A stretch of 64,000 nt of DNA, from the IMG/VR virus record IMGVR_UViG_3300025115_000004, positions 1-64,000 of that record. The stretch is one strand, 5' to 3'. The stretch comes from a virus. The notes beneath the pieces were generated by a model. The model had not been told where the DNA came from. It searched no databases and saw only the letters and a list, made by a program, of their open reading frames with translations. Each line of letters begins with the position of its first letter. Position 1 is the stretch's first letter. A program made the translations under genes and the position numbers. Below are positions 1 to 6,722 of the stretch, one piece after another.

Positions 1-121
1 GTATTATATCAAAAATGTTAATTCACAGATAATAATAAAATTACCGAGGCAGTAAAAATATTTGCCAAAACATTTGTTTATTAAAAAAACATTACACATT
101 TTCAAAAAAATAGCATTAAAG

Positions 122-153
122 TATTGCTAATTCAAATAATATTACTATCTTTG
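122..153 (+). promoter_or_regulatory. Bacteroidota-type promoter
   Basis: The -7 element TATCTTTG (146-153) fits TAnnTTTG, and a TTG at 124-126 lies 19 bases upstream as the -33 element. It faces the first small + strand genes. The first 120 bases of the window are AT-rich and show no supportable gene. Confidence 0.55.
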
Positions 154-210
154 ATATGCTTACTGAATACACTATGCTAATAAAAGAAATTATAACGGCC
201 CCAAAAGCAG

Positions 211-474
211 ATGCGATTATTCCTTCGGGTGTATTCGGTAAGCCTTCTGTTTGCGGGGCTTATATATTTTGTCATGGAAACAATCTATAAATTTAAGGGA
301 AACATTGAGGGCAAGGAGGCTATCTGTAATGTATCAGAATGTACGTTTCAGTCTAACAAACCTAATGTTATGATTTTACCCGCTGATATGTGTACTGAGG
401 AAAGCGGAATTATTAAGATAACAAAAAGGGATTTTAATTGGTTGGCAAAAAATCATAAAATAGTATATAAGTAA
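211..474 (+). CDS. small membrane-anchored protein, unknown
   Basis: This 87-residue protein has a hydrophobic N-terminal helix (about residues 5-25) and then a polar domain with two cysteines. It is probably a one-span inner-membrane or exported protein with the polar part outside. The start at 211 keeps the whole helix; an internal ATG at 275 would remove it. The stop overlaps the next start in TAATG, which suggests translational coupling. I do not recognise the family. It lies in the AT-rich left segment, whose composition differs from the phage core. Confidence 0.5.
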   Translation: MRLFLRVYSVSLLFAGLIYFVMETIYKFKGNIEGKEAICNVSECTFQSNKPNVMILPADMCTEESGIIKITKRDFNWLAKNHKIVYK

Positions 475-731
475 TGGGACGGGAAAGATGCGCAATGATT
501 GAGCAGCGTTCCGGGAAGCTGTATTGTGGATATTATGATACTGGATGTCGGCAGTGTTCTGAAATTAAAAATTGTCCTGATGGGTTAGATGATGATTCTG
601 ATTATTTTCTTGAATCAGATATTGATGAGGTAGATCCAGTCCGTACTTTGGATTGTGTTAGCGGCGTGTTTCAATGCACGCTAACGGTTCTCGCATATAC
701 GAAGTGCGGGAATTTGAAACACAAAACATGA
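474..731 (+). CDS. small Cys-rich protein, unknown
   Basis: This 85-residue reading frame is coupled to the previous gene by TAATG. The N-terminal half has several cysteines (YCGYYDTGCRQCSEIKNC), suggesting metal binding, followed by an acidic stretch. The last 25 or so codons run through an inverted-repeat structure (657-722), so the C-terminus may be accidental read-through into a cassette boundary. An alternative start is the ATG at 498. No family recognised. Confidence 0.45.
   Translation: MGRERCAMIEQRSGKLYCGYYDTGCRQCSEIKNCPDGLDDDSDYFLESDIDEVDPVRTLDCVSGVFQCTLTVLAYTKCGNLKHKT
657..722. repeat. attC-like inverted-repeat junction
   Basis: GTTAGCGGC (657-665) and CGCTAAC (679-685) are the same inverted core words found at the other cassette-like boundaries. 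Nested arms follow: GTGTTTCAA (666-674) with TTGAAACAC (714-722), and TTCTCGCA (688-695) with TGCGGGAA (705-712). It sits directly before the Mom-like gene. The layout is less regular than a textbook attC, so the call is tentative. Confidence 0.4.
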
Positions 732-734
732 ATT

Positions 735-1466
735 ATGCAGAAAAGTTTATTTGAAAATGCAGAGTTTGATTTACCACAGAACCCCGCATTGCGTATATGC
801 GATGTTGTGTGCAGTTGCGGCTTTTCAGACGAAAGCCCCAAAGCTCTTTTTTTTATTGAGCAAGTAGATTATCAAACAGCAATGAAAATTGTAATTAATA
901 ACCACTATTTACATAGAAAGGCACCTTGCAGTAAAGCGTATGGACTTTTTTGTAACTCCTGCAAAACTATTGTAGGTGTAGTGGTGTATGGAACTCCATC
1001 ATCTTCAACTTTAAGAATGCTTTGCGGTGATGATGAGATAAATAATGTGATTGAATTAACAAGGCTTTGGATAAAAGACGGAACACCAAAGAATACAGAA
1101 AGTTTTTTAATTGGAAACACTGTTCGTAAAGTAGATAAGGAAATTATTGTAAGTTTTGCTGATACATCAGAAAATCACTTAGGGATTGTTTATCAGGCTA
1201 CAAATTGGATTTATACTGGATTAAATGCATCAGGAACTCAGAGATTTTTAGATGGTAAACCAATAACATTTCAGGCATATAAAGACAGACAAGATATTTC
1301 AAAACTGAAAGAAATTTATGGGGATAGACTAACAGTAGGGAAAAGAACACGGAAACACAGATACATTTTCTTTAATGCAAGGGGCAATAGAAAAAAAGAG
1401 CTTTTTGAAAAATTGAAATACAAGGTTGAGCCTTACCCGAAAACTTCAATAGATGCAGGGTCGTAG
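735..1466 (+). CDS. mom: Mom-family adenine-modification protein
   Basis: The 243-residue protein matches the Mom family, GNAT-fold enzymes that modify adenine in phage DNA (methylcarbamoyl-adenine in phage Mu) and block restriction enzymes. Recognisable blocks are NNHYLHRKAPCSKAYG near residues 55-70, VGVVVYG, the signature VIELTRLWIKDGTPKNTESF near 115-135 and IVSFADTSENHLGIVYQA near 138-155. Length is typical of the family. It is an isolated gene between attC-like inverted repeats, so it may be a mobile anti-restriction cassette. Start at the ATG at 735; no strong ribosome-binding site, as usual in Bacteroidota. Confidence 0.85.
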   Translation: MQKSLFENAEFDLPQNPALRICDVVCSCGFSDESPKALFFIEQVDYQTAMKIVINNHYLHRKAPCSKAYGLFCNSCKTIVGVVVYGTPSSSTLRMLCGDDEINNVIELTRLWIKDGTPKNTESFLIGNTVRKVDKEIIVSFADTSENHLGIVYQATNWIYTGLNASGTQRFLDGKPITFQAYKDRQDISKLKEIYGDRLTVGKRTRKHRYIFFNARGNRKKELFEKLKYKVEPYPKTSIDAGS

Positions 1467-1472
1467 CAATTG

Positions 1473-1539
1473 CACACAACGGATCGGTAATAAAATTGCG
1501 TTGAGGTTACGAAATGAATTTTATTATCCGTGTTAGGCG
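1473..1539. repeat. attC-like recombination site 1
   Basis: Outer arms are ACAACGGAT (1476-1484) and ATCCGTGTTAGGC (1526-1538). Inside them is a perfect 10-bp pair, TAATAAAATT (1488-1497) and AATTTTATTA (1517-1526). The right arm ends in GTTAGGC, the integron R' consensus GTTRRRY. The site lies immediately after the Mom-like gene, as expected for a cassette end. Confidence 0.55.
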
Positions 1540-1576
1540 TAGAACTTATTAGGATTTAATCACGAAATAAAAATTA

Positions 1577-1834
1577 ATGGCGATGGCAGCAATAGATAAA
1601 ATTTACGGAACCGAGGAGCAATATGCAGAATTAAAATTATGGCTTCAAAATAACAAGCCTTCTGCAATAAAATATCTTTACATGGAAGGCGGATGGATGA
1701 ATAATGAAGAAAGACCGATTAGTAATTTTCCGACAAGAATAGATAAGTGGTTGCTTAAAAACTGTTCTATCAAATGGGTGCAAGAAAGGCTAAGAGAACA
1801 ATACGGATTAAAACGCAATGAGATCACAGGCTAA
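1577..1834 (+). CDS. small unknown protein (cassette-like)
   Basis: This 85-residue acidic/aromatic protein has no recognised family. It ends in a motif of the type KWVQERLREQYG, which suggests a short C-terminal helix. ATGs at 1577 and 1583 are both possible starts. It is a single gene between GTTAGGCG on the left and GCGCCTAAC on the right, the pattern seen in integron gene cassettes. Function unknown. Confidence 0.55.
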   Translation: MAMAAIDKIYGTEEQYAELKLWLQNNKPSAIKYLYMEGGWMNNEERPISNFPTRIDKWLLKNCSIKWVQERLREQYGLKRNEITG

Positions 1835-1850
1835 TTTTTATTTCGGTTTT

Positions 1851-1863
1851 GCGCCTAACGGAC
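1851..1863. repeat. attC-type core (half site)
   Basis: GCGCCTAACGGAC contains the R'' consensus RYYYAAC as GCCTAAC, and it is the inverse of the GTTAGGCG at the left end of this cassette. No matching GTTRRRY arm follows, so it looks like a decayed or partly deleted site. Confidence 0.35.
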
Positions 1864-1884
1864 ACAAATAAATACAGAAGCGGT

Positions 1885-2157
1885 ATGAAAAAAGAAATAC
1901 GTAAAATATTAAAGAAACTTCAAGATGGTAAGTTGGCTGTGTTTCAAGCGGAGCAGCAGCTTTTGGATTTATTTGCTGTTATAAACTGGGTGGCGTTCGA
2001 CTTCTACAAACTTGAAACACGACCACCCAAATACGGGAGGTATCTGATATGCAGAAAAGATGGTAAAATTCATTGGGAAACTTGGAACGGGAATGGGTGG
2101 GCTTATAATCACAACGAAATTCGATACTGGGCGGAAATTAAGCCACCTTGTTTATAA
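1885..2157 (+). CDS. DUF551-like small protein
   Basis: From the ATG at 1885 this gives 90 residues; an upstream TTG at 1849 lies in the cassette core and is unlikely. A Lys-rich N-terminal helix is followed by a block resembling DUF551, a small domain common in phage and cassette proteins: RPPKYGRYLICRKDG, then WNGNGW and a C-terminal RYWAEIKPP. The stop TAA overlaps the left arm of the next attC-like site (TATAACG), typical of cassette genes. Function unknown. Confidence 0.6.
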   Translation: MKKEIRKILKKLQDGKLAVFQAEQQLLDLFAVINWVAFDFYKLETRPPKYGRYLICRKDGKIHWETWNGNGWAYNHNEIRYWAEIKPPCL

Positions 2158-2253
2158 CGAATGGGGCTATGTTTTAGTTTTTGCCTTGCAGAAACTCCAT
2201 TATTTGAATAAAACTTTATAAGGCAAAAATTAAATATAGCCCGTGTTATCGGC
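2152..2253. repeat. attC-like recombination site 2
   Basis: This is the clearest of the series. TATAACG (2153-2159) pairs in outline with CGTGTTATCGGC at the right. GGGCTAT (2164-2170) pairs with ATAGCCC (2236-2242), and TTTTTGCCTT (2178-2187) pairs perfectly with AAGGCAAAAA (2220-2229). The right end GTTATCGGC fits GTTRRRY. At about 102 bp it is within the known attC size range. Confidence 0.6.
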
Positions 2254-2268
2254 TTTTAATCTTTATTT

Positions 2269-3018
2269 ATGAATTTAGAAGAAAAATCAATCGAATTTAT
2301 CCGAAAAGTAGCAGAAAGTTACAAAGGACAACAATTATATGCAGGGAATAGCGGTGGAAAAGATAGTGCGGTACTTGATTACCTATTGCAAAAAAGTGGC
2401 ATAGAATACAAAAGCTACTATACCAATACAACTATTGACCCAATCGGAACTATACGCCACATAAGAGAAAATTACCCGCACACCGAAATATTGCAACCAA
2501 AACTTACCTTTTACCAATTGGTTGAAAAGAAAGGATTGCCGACTCGATTAAATCGTTATTGCTGTGAAAGATTAAAAGAGTATGGAAGTGTTGGTAAAAT
2601 AGTTTTTGAAGGAGTAAGAAGTGCCGAAAGTAGCAAAAGAAGTGGTAGAGACTACATACAATGCGACAACCGCAAATGGCAAAAAGGAAGCCAACACATA
2701 TATCCATTGTACGAATGGACTGATGAAGATATTTTAAACTTTATTGCAGAAAAAAATATACAACTTGCGCCTGCATATAGTTTAGGATTAAAAAGACTTG
2801 GCTGTGTTGGTTGCCCATTGGTAAGCAGAAAAGGACACCGACAACACGAATTTGAACTATACCCAAAATATTACGAAGCTATTAAAAAAGCAATTCAAAA
2901 AGGTATGAATAATAACCCACAATGGAAACTTACTCAATTATCAAATTGTGATAGTCAAAAAGCAATGGATTGGTGGTTAAGTGGCAAAACAATGAATGAG
3001 TGGTTTGGCTCTCTTTAA
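2269..3018 (+). CDS. PAPS-reductase-fold (N-type ATP pyrophosphatase) protein
   Basis: The 249-residue protein has the PP-loop SGGKDS near residue 27. It also has CCERLKEYG near 98, CVGCP near 184, and the overall order of the phosphoadenosine-phosphosulfate reductase (CysH/DndC) superfamily common in phages. Such enzymes adenylate a substrate or activate sulfur; in phages they are often linked to DNA or nucleotide modification, but the substrate cannot be told from sequence. It sits alone between GTTATCGGC (2245) and GCCGATAAC (3021), so it looks like a mobile cassette. Next to a Mom-like gene, a role in DNA modification or counter-defence is plausible inference. Confidence 0.75.
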   Translation: MNLEEKSIEFIRKVAESYKGQQLYAGNSGGKDSAVLDYLLQKSGIEYKSYYTNTTIDPIGTIRHIRENYPHTEILQPKLTFYQLVEKKGLPTRLNRYCCERLKEYGSVGKIVFEGVRSAESSKRSGRDYIQCDNRKWQKGSQHIYPLYEWTDEDILNFIAEKNIQLAPAYSLGLKRLGCVGCPLVSRKGHRQHEFELYPKYYEAIKKAIQKGMNNNPQWKLTQLSNCDSQKAMDWWLSGKTMNEWFGSL

Positions 3019-3020
3019 TT

Positions 3021-3063
3021 GCCGATAACTACCGGATAAGTTAACATCTTGTTAATTTATCCG
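3021..3063. repeat. attC-like site 3 / cassette array edge
   Basis: GCCGATAAC (3021-3029) is the inverse of the GTTATCGGC that opens this cassette. CGGATAA + TTAAC (3033-3045) pairs with GTTAA + TTATCCG (3051-3063). No terminal GTTRRRY is seen, so this may be the junction between the cassette-like segment and the rest of the phage. Confidence 0.4.
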
Positions 3064-3107
3064 CACAAAACAAGTGTATAGATAGAAAAAGACTTAACAT
3101 ATACAAC

Positions 3108-3245
3108 ATGAAAGACCAGACAAGACTACCAGAAGATTCCGATACAATAGTGGAGCTTATTGCTATTGTATGTGCATTCTTCATGGTTATGGGCGTGATT
3201 GCATTTATTGTGTCTATTGTATTACTTATTAAATATATTTTATGA
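3108..3245 (+). CDS. small single-span membrane protein
   Basis: This 45-residue frame has an acidic N-terminus, then a long hydrophobic helix (about residues 17-45, IVELIAIVCAFFMVMG...). The stop overlaps the next ATG (ATGA), so the two are probably translated together. Function unknown; holin-like or host-membrane roles are possible but unsupported. Confidence 0.5.
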   Translation: MKDQTRLPEDSDTIVELIAIVCAFFMVMGVIAFIVSIVLLIKYIL

Positions 3246-3415
3246 AAAAGACAGAAGTAGCAATCAGATTAACATGGAGCAAGGTAATGGCATTTATTAT
3301 CCTTGCTTGTAGTATGTTCCTTGACATAGCTATTGAAGGAAGGGCAAGCACCTTCTTTATGGCTGCGCCTCTTGCTGCCGGGCTTATTGCCGTACCATGC
3401 TTATGGTGTAGGTAA
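3242..3415 (+). CDS. small two-span membrane protein
   Basis: This 57-residue frame starts in an ATGA overlap with the previous gene. It has two hydrophobic segments (about residues 15-28 and 38-54) after a basic N-terminus, so it is probably an inner-membrane protein. Adding one G near 3408 would join it to the downstream frame (…CLW-GVGKYHSLGKEYP), so the annotated stop may be due to a frameshift or sequence error. Confidence 0.45.
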   Translation: MKKTEVAIRLTWSKVMAFIILACSMFLDIAIEGRASTFFMAAPLAAGLIAVPCLWCR

Positions 3416-3443
3416 ATATCACAGCCTTGGTAAGGAATACCCT

Positions 3444-3539
3444 ATGCCTGACATCGTCCCGCCCACCAAAGAGCGGATGATAACTATAAAGAAGTTCTTA
3501 GAAGAGACTGTCCCAAACTTGACAGTCCATGTAGGATAA
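3444..3539 (+). pseudogene. short frame, likely C-terminal part of the preceding gene
   Basis: From the ATG at 3444 this frame gives only 31 residues (MPDIVPPTKERMITIKKFLE...), but the same frame reads sensibly upstream to about 3410 (YGVGKYHSLGKEY). It probably belongs to the preceding membrane protein, with a frame change near 3408. A free-standing micro-protein is the alternative. It ends directly before a strong terminator. Confidence 0.3.
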
Positions 3540-3540
3540 A

Positions 3541-3565
3541 AAAAGGCGGGATCAACCCGCCTTTT
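3541..3565. terminator. bidirectional intrinsic terminator
   Basis: A perfect stem GGCGGG / CCCGCC (3545-3550, 3556-3561) has TTTT on the + side and a long A run on the other, which is a T run for - strand transcripts. It separates convergent operons. The TGA of the - strand gene (3552-3554) lies in its loop. Confidence 0.85.
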
Positions 3566-3950
3566 CTATAATCTCCTCTTTACGCTGTTTTAACCTCTGG
3601 ATCGTGTAATCAATGATTGCACAGGCCGTGTGATTAGGTAGCGTCATGTGAATAGATACTATATCCTTCAAATCTTTACTAGGATAAAACCTTGTATACC
3701 CGCAGGTAATAGGTCTGGGAAGCTCATCTGAATCCGGATCGAAGTCCATATCAGGAGGGAAGAATAGAGGTTCCATAATAGGCCTCATATTGACATCCTC
3801 AGGAAGATTTTCCATAGATATGTCCACATCTACAGGCGATTTTAACAACCTCTTACCTAGCTCTTCCAGCATAGCTATTTGAGAATCAATATACTTGATC
3901 TCCTCAAACTGCTTGGAGGCCTTCTGTAGTTTAATCAGATTTGGATGCAT
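3552..3950 (-). CDS. unknown protein, last gene of the leftward operon
   Basis: This 132-residue acidic protein has an N-terminal amphipathic helix (KLQKASKQFEEIKYIDSQIAMLEELGKRLL, written here in outline), a proline/acid-rich middle and a Lys-rich C-terminal helix that may form a coiled coil. No family recognised. The stop codon lies inside the loop of the bidirectional terminator. A TATATTTG -7 element just upstream may give it its own promoter. Confidence 0.6.
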   Translation of the reverse strand: MHPNLIKLQKASKQFEEIKYIDSQIAMLEELGKRLLKSPVDVDISMENLPEDVNMRPIMEPLFFPPDMDFDPDSDELPRPITCGYTRFYPSKDLKDIVSIHMTLPNHTACAIIDYTIQRLKQRKEEIIEKAG

Positions 3951-3962
3951 ATGCTATTTTTA

Positions 3963-3970
3963 CAAATATA
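3963..3970 (-). promoter_or_regulatory. candidate -7 element
   Basis: On the - strand this reads TATATTTG, a perfect TAnnTTTG. The surrounding word ACAAATATAGTGATTATT is repeated almost exactly at 16807-16824. No clear -33 TTG is seen at the right distance. Confidence 0.35.
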
Positions 3971-3977
3971 GTGATTA

Positions 3978-4118
3978 TTAGGACTCCTGCTCATTCATAG
4001 CGCAGGGTACACAAGTCTTCAAACCATCATTGTCAGCATAGTTACATCCCTTAGACACAAGTGTCCCACATAGGGGACACTTGAATCTATAATAGGATAT
4101 CCGGATGATGAACTTCAT
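3978..4118 (-). CDS. small zinc-ribbon protein
   Basis: This 46-residue protein has two CxxC pairs (KCPLCG at about 13-18 and CVPC at about 36-39), the spacing of a small zinc ribbon. The start overlaps the upstream stop in ATGA, so it is translationally coupled to the larger gene before it. The role is probably nucleic-acid or protein binding; nothing more specific can be said. Confidence 0.6.
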   Translation of the reverse strand: MKFIIRISYYRFKCPLCGTLVSKGCNYADNDGLKTCVPCAMNEQES

Positions 4119-4777
4119 ATCCTGAAGTTAGATATATGATCATATTCGGCTTTCAATACGGCCAGAGCCTGCTCAGCCTCGTACTCACTTATAGCCCAAG
4201 TCTGACGTTTCTCCCACACTTCAGAAGACTCTTCCTCTATTTTTGCCAACATCTTGTCTCTGATCACAGGAGAAGGGTAGTATCTGGTGATATTACCAGA
4301 AGGATCAATGTGCTTGATGACCATGAAACGATCAGTACCTATCTTCCTCTGATGGAGGTAATAATGGACTCTATCATGAGCCTCAGAACTGGATACACCT
4401 ATATACACCATCTCATTATCCTTGTAGACCCTGTATTTCCGGCCTTTAGGGGTCTGATCCTTACGGTTCAGAAGTTTAATAAAGTCCATAGGTTCCTCCC
4501 TTGCATCGATCTTGGTCTCAATACGCATCAGATACTGATTGTACACTACTACCTCATCAGGTTTCAGGCAGCCTCCTCTATAGATGTCGATAAAATCGAG
4601 TTCTACCAACACCAGCCTGTGCTTCTCTTTGAAGTGGGTGAAGTAACGATTAGTTTTGGGGAGATGCCCCCATTCCTCCTTACCTGACTGGGTAATAACC
4701 TTTACTTTCTCCAATTCTTTCCTCATGGCTACATCAATAACCATCTCAGTGTCGAGCGAATACATAGTCCTATCCAT
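4115..4777 (-). CDS. unknown protein with GIY-YIG-like motif
   Basis: The 220-residue protein contains KYRVYKDNEMVYIGVS followed by DRVHYYLHQRK (about residues 112-142). This has the order of a GIY-YIG module (Y-V…YIG-x-S…R) found in nicking and homing nucleases, but the expected catalytic Glu is not obvious, so the match may be structural only. It is followed by the coupled zinc-ribbon gene, and preceded on the same strand by a small gene whose end carries GGAGGAG, a rare Shine-Dalgarno-like site for this phage. Confidence 0.55.
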   Translation of the reverse strand: MDRTMYSLDTEMVIDVAMRKELEKVKVITQSGKEEWGHLPKTNRYFTHFKEKHRLVLVELDFIDIYRGGCLKPDEVVVYNQYLMRIETKIDAREEPMDFIKLLNRKDQTPKGRKYRVYKDNEMVYIGVSSSEAHDRVHYYLHQRKIGTDRFMVIKHIDPSGNITRYYPSPVIRDKMLAKIEEESSEVWEKRQTWAISEYEAEQALAVLKAEYDHISNFRI

Positions 4778-4779
4778 GG

Positions 4780-4980
4780 CTACTCCTCCGATCTTTTTGA
4801 TTCGTTAGGTAGCACCTCTTTGATGTACCCTGAAGCATCCAGTTCACAGAGAGTCTGAAACGGGAAAAGTTTCTTGGCCTCTCTGCGAAGAAGGTTCCAA
4901 TGCTGGACATTAGTAGCCGCAGACATGTGCTTTTTTAGTTCCACAAGACTGTGGTTCACTTTCATAATAGCTTTACTCAT
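4780..4980 (-). CDS. small basic helical protein, unknown
   Basis: This 66-residue protein is mostly helical with a basic N-terminal half. It ends two bases before the next ATG, and its last codons form the GGAGGAG that may drive translation of that gene. It is preceded by about 90 bases of leader and the first tRNA-like element (5070-5111). No family recognised. Confidence 0.55.
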   Translation of the reverse strand: MSKAIMKVNHSLVELKKHMSAATNVQHWNLLRREAKKLFPFQTLCELDASGYIKEVLPNESKRSEE

Positions 4981-5069
4981 GATAAAATAGTTTAAGTTAA
5001 TACTGTAATCTTATCCCTACAAAGATAGGTAAATAAAAGATACGTACCAAATCTCTAGGTAATAATTGA

Positions 5070-5111
5070 ACCGTATGCCGGAGACGATCCGGCACTAGCT
5101 CCAAGTACGGT
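5070..5111 (-). ncRNA. tRNA-like mini-element 1
   Basis: Read on the - strand: ACCGTA stem, linker CTTGGAGCTAG, TGCCGG stem, loop ATCGTCT, CCGGCA, TACGGT, then T and CAA. The 3' strand is exactly 12 nt. The first base is the last A of the stop codon of the topoisomerase-like gene. Confidence 0.75.
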
Positions 5112-5995
5112 TATTCTTCTCTGCGATCTTCAAGGAAGAATTTTGCATCCCTAAGATCATCCTTTCCGGCCTGCTCCTTAGCCATACAAGCCTGATACTT
5201 TTCCTTATCAATTAAGGCACGAATTGCATCATCCAGTATGTTATGAAGGACTTCAGGACGAAGGGCATCAACCTCCCACGATACCGGACCAAACTTTCTG
5301 ATGTAGTCTTTAGCTCTGGGGTCTGTAACTTTGGCGGGGTTAGGGGGAGGGTTATACTCTCTTATCTGATTCTGTGTCAGAGCTAAAGCATGCAACTCAA
5401 ACACATAATCCCCACGAAACTCTTCGATACGTTCTCTGATATCCCTGATCATATCCTGACCTGAGGGATCGAAGTCTCCTATATACAGGATAGTAGGCCA
5501 TGCATTAGCAGAGGAGAATCTCACATGAGCATCATACATAGCAGTTACGCTAGAGTACCCCCTGTTCACTATGATAGGAATACCATAACTTCTGGTTACC
5601 CTGTTTAATACTCCTGAGAGTGCGTCCTTCTCCACCCACACTTCAATGTACACCGGTTGATCTTCCATCCTATCCACCCTGTATTGCCTGATACAGGAGT
5701 TAATCATGTCCTCAGGAGACTTCCATGAAGAAGGTACATCAGGTTTCCTTAGGCGGTCTTCAATCGCATCCCAGTCTACCACTCCGGCCATTCTTCCCTC
5801 TTTGAGTAGAGTGGATAATTTGCCGTACTCTTTGACATTGTTAGGGATGACATCATGAGAGACCAACTGATAATACAACTGACGAAGAGTCAATCGATAC
5901 CCCTGATCCTGATACGAAACAATGATGTCGTTGATCATGTCAAGTCTTCTCAGATTGTCTTTCGATAATCTAATGTTTCTAAATGCTATTTTCAT
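5111..5995 (-). CDS. topoisomerase VI subunit A / Spo11-like protein
   Basis: The 294-residue protein has TLRQLYYQL near residue 36, with Y41/Y42 in the position of the catalytic tyrosine of the 5Y-CAP domain. A TOPRIM domain follows, with VWVEKDALSG (Glu122), an NRGYSS turn near 144 and the metal-binding DFDPSG at 174-179. This order is that of Topo VI-A/Spo11, enzymes that make double-strand DNA breaks through a tyrosine. It is shorter than cellular Topo VI-A and resembles the single-subunit mini-A proteins reported on mobile elements. No B-subunit ATPase is seen nearby. Start at the ATG preceded by TAGTT; element 2 lies upstream and element 1 at its stop. Confidence 0.7.
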   Translation of the reverse strand: MKIAFRNIRLSKDNLRRLDMINDIIVSYQDQGYRLTLRQLYYQLVSHDVIPNNVKEYGKLSTLLKEGRMAGVVDWDAIEDRLRKPDVPSSWKSPEDMINSCIRQYRVDRMEDQPVYIEVWVEKDALSGVLNRVTRSYGIPIIVNRGYSSVTAMYDAHVRFSSANAWPTILYIGDFDPSGQDMIRDIRERIEEFRGDYVFELHALALTQNQIREYNPPPNPAKVTDPRAKDYIRKFGPVSWEVDALRPEVLHNILDDAIRALIDKEKYQACMAKEQAGKDDLRDAKFFLEDRREE

Positions 5996-6031
5996 AACTA
6001 TTGTATTGGTTTCTAGGCATATGCCTATTGA

Positions 6032-6074
6032 ACCCGAAGAGGGAAACGATCCCTCTCCTGCTCCATAGTCGGGT
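6032..6074 (-). ncRNA. tRNA-like mini-element 2
   Basis: On the - strand: ACCCGA, linker CTATGGAGCAGG, AGAGGG, loop ATCGTTT, CCCTCT, TCGGGT, then T and CAA. It has twelve paired bases. It begins one base after the stop codon of the upstream gene and ends 36 nt before the next ATG. Confidence 0.75.
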
Positions 6075-6075
6075 T

Positions 6076-6306
6076 TTAATACAATATGTTTTCAATGTCC
6101 CTACGAACCACAGGATAACCCGCAATATCATCCGAGAATATCCTTGACTGATGAAAATTTCCATCAGGCATAACCTGATCCGGAGCGACCTCCCTTACCC
6201 TGTCCTCCTCATCATTATCCCAATCAACAAGGATGATCTGAGTGTCTGAATCGGTGATAATATGGGTGATTGAACCACATACCACCTCAATAAGAATTTT
6301 TCTCAT
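6076..6306 (-). CDS. small acidic unknown protein
   Basis: This 76-residue, strongly acidic protein (DWDNDEEDRVRE near the middle) begins with a beta-rich stretch MRKILIEVVCGSITHIITD. The small acidic make-up resembles early phage inhibitors or DNA mimics, but no family is recognised. Start context TAAGTAGTTATG. Confidence 0.55.
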   Translation of the reverse strand: MRKILIEVVCGSITHIITDSDTQIILVDWDNDEEDRVREVAPDQVMPDGNFHQSRIFSDDIAGYPVVRRDIENILY

Positions 6307-6327
6307 AACTACTTAATTTATTGGTTA

Positions 6328-6513
6328 TTAATCAATTCTCTCGGGATCGATATCAAACCACCTCCGAGCCGGTAGCCTGTTTTTAAACTTCTGCATAGCC
6401 TTGCGTTTGGCTTCGCCTGATGTCCGTGCCTTAACAAAGTAATCCACCGTCACATTCATGCCGATCTCTACCCTGTAAGACTTGATAGCTGATTTCTTCC
6501 TTTTACCTACCAT
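6328..6513 (-). CDS. small basic unknown protein
   Basis: This 61-residue protein has a very basic N-terminus (MVGKRKKSAIKSYRVEIG). The middle, FVKARTSGEAKRKAMQKFKN, recalls short phage proteins with an 'A-x-S-x-x-E-A-x-x-K-A' helix. Function unknown. The TAGTTATG start context is present. Confidence 0.55.
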   Translation of the reverse strand: MVGKRKKSAIKSYRVEIGMNVTVDYFVKARTSGEAKRKAMQKFKNRLPARRWFDIDPERID

Positions 6514-6515
6514 AA

Positions 6516-6722
6516 CTATTTGTATTTGTACCTACCTTCATAATCCTCATAAGAGAGGATAATACCTGCTACAAGCATCGTTAAGATACTTATAACTGTG
6601 AGAAGAGTCCACCACCATGTGGGGAGAGCGATCCATACACACACAAGTGTCGAAAGACAGGATATGTGCATTACAACATCCCAATAAGGGAAAGGCTTAC
6701 CACCTTTGTATCGAGTTTTCAT
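6516..6722 (-). CDS. small two-span membrane protein
   Basis: From the ATG at 6722 this gives 68 residues; longer in-frame starts would run into the upstream gene. The start overlaps the upstream TGA (ATGA coupling). A basic N-terminus (MKTRYKGGKPFPYW) is followed by two hydrophobic helices (about 18-33 and 37-55) and a charged tail. Probably an inner-membrane protein; role unknown. Confidence 0.55.
   Translation of the reverse strand: MKTRYKGGKPFPYWDVVMHISCLSTLVCVWIALPTWWWTLLTVISILTMLVAGIILSYEDYEGRYKYK

Noticed and set aside
657-3063. Insertion-sequence termini for the cassette boundaries
   Set aside because: No transposase frame and no target duplications; the arms are folded single-strand-type structures at each gene end, as in attC sites.
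4136-4687. 183-residue + strand frame antisense to the GIY-YIG-like gene
   Set aside because: It is a shadow of the - strand gene, which has coupled neighbours and a recognisable motif.
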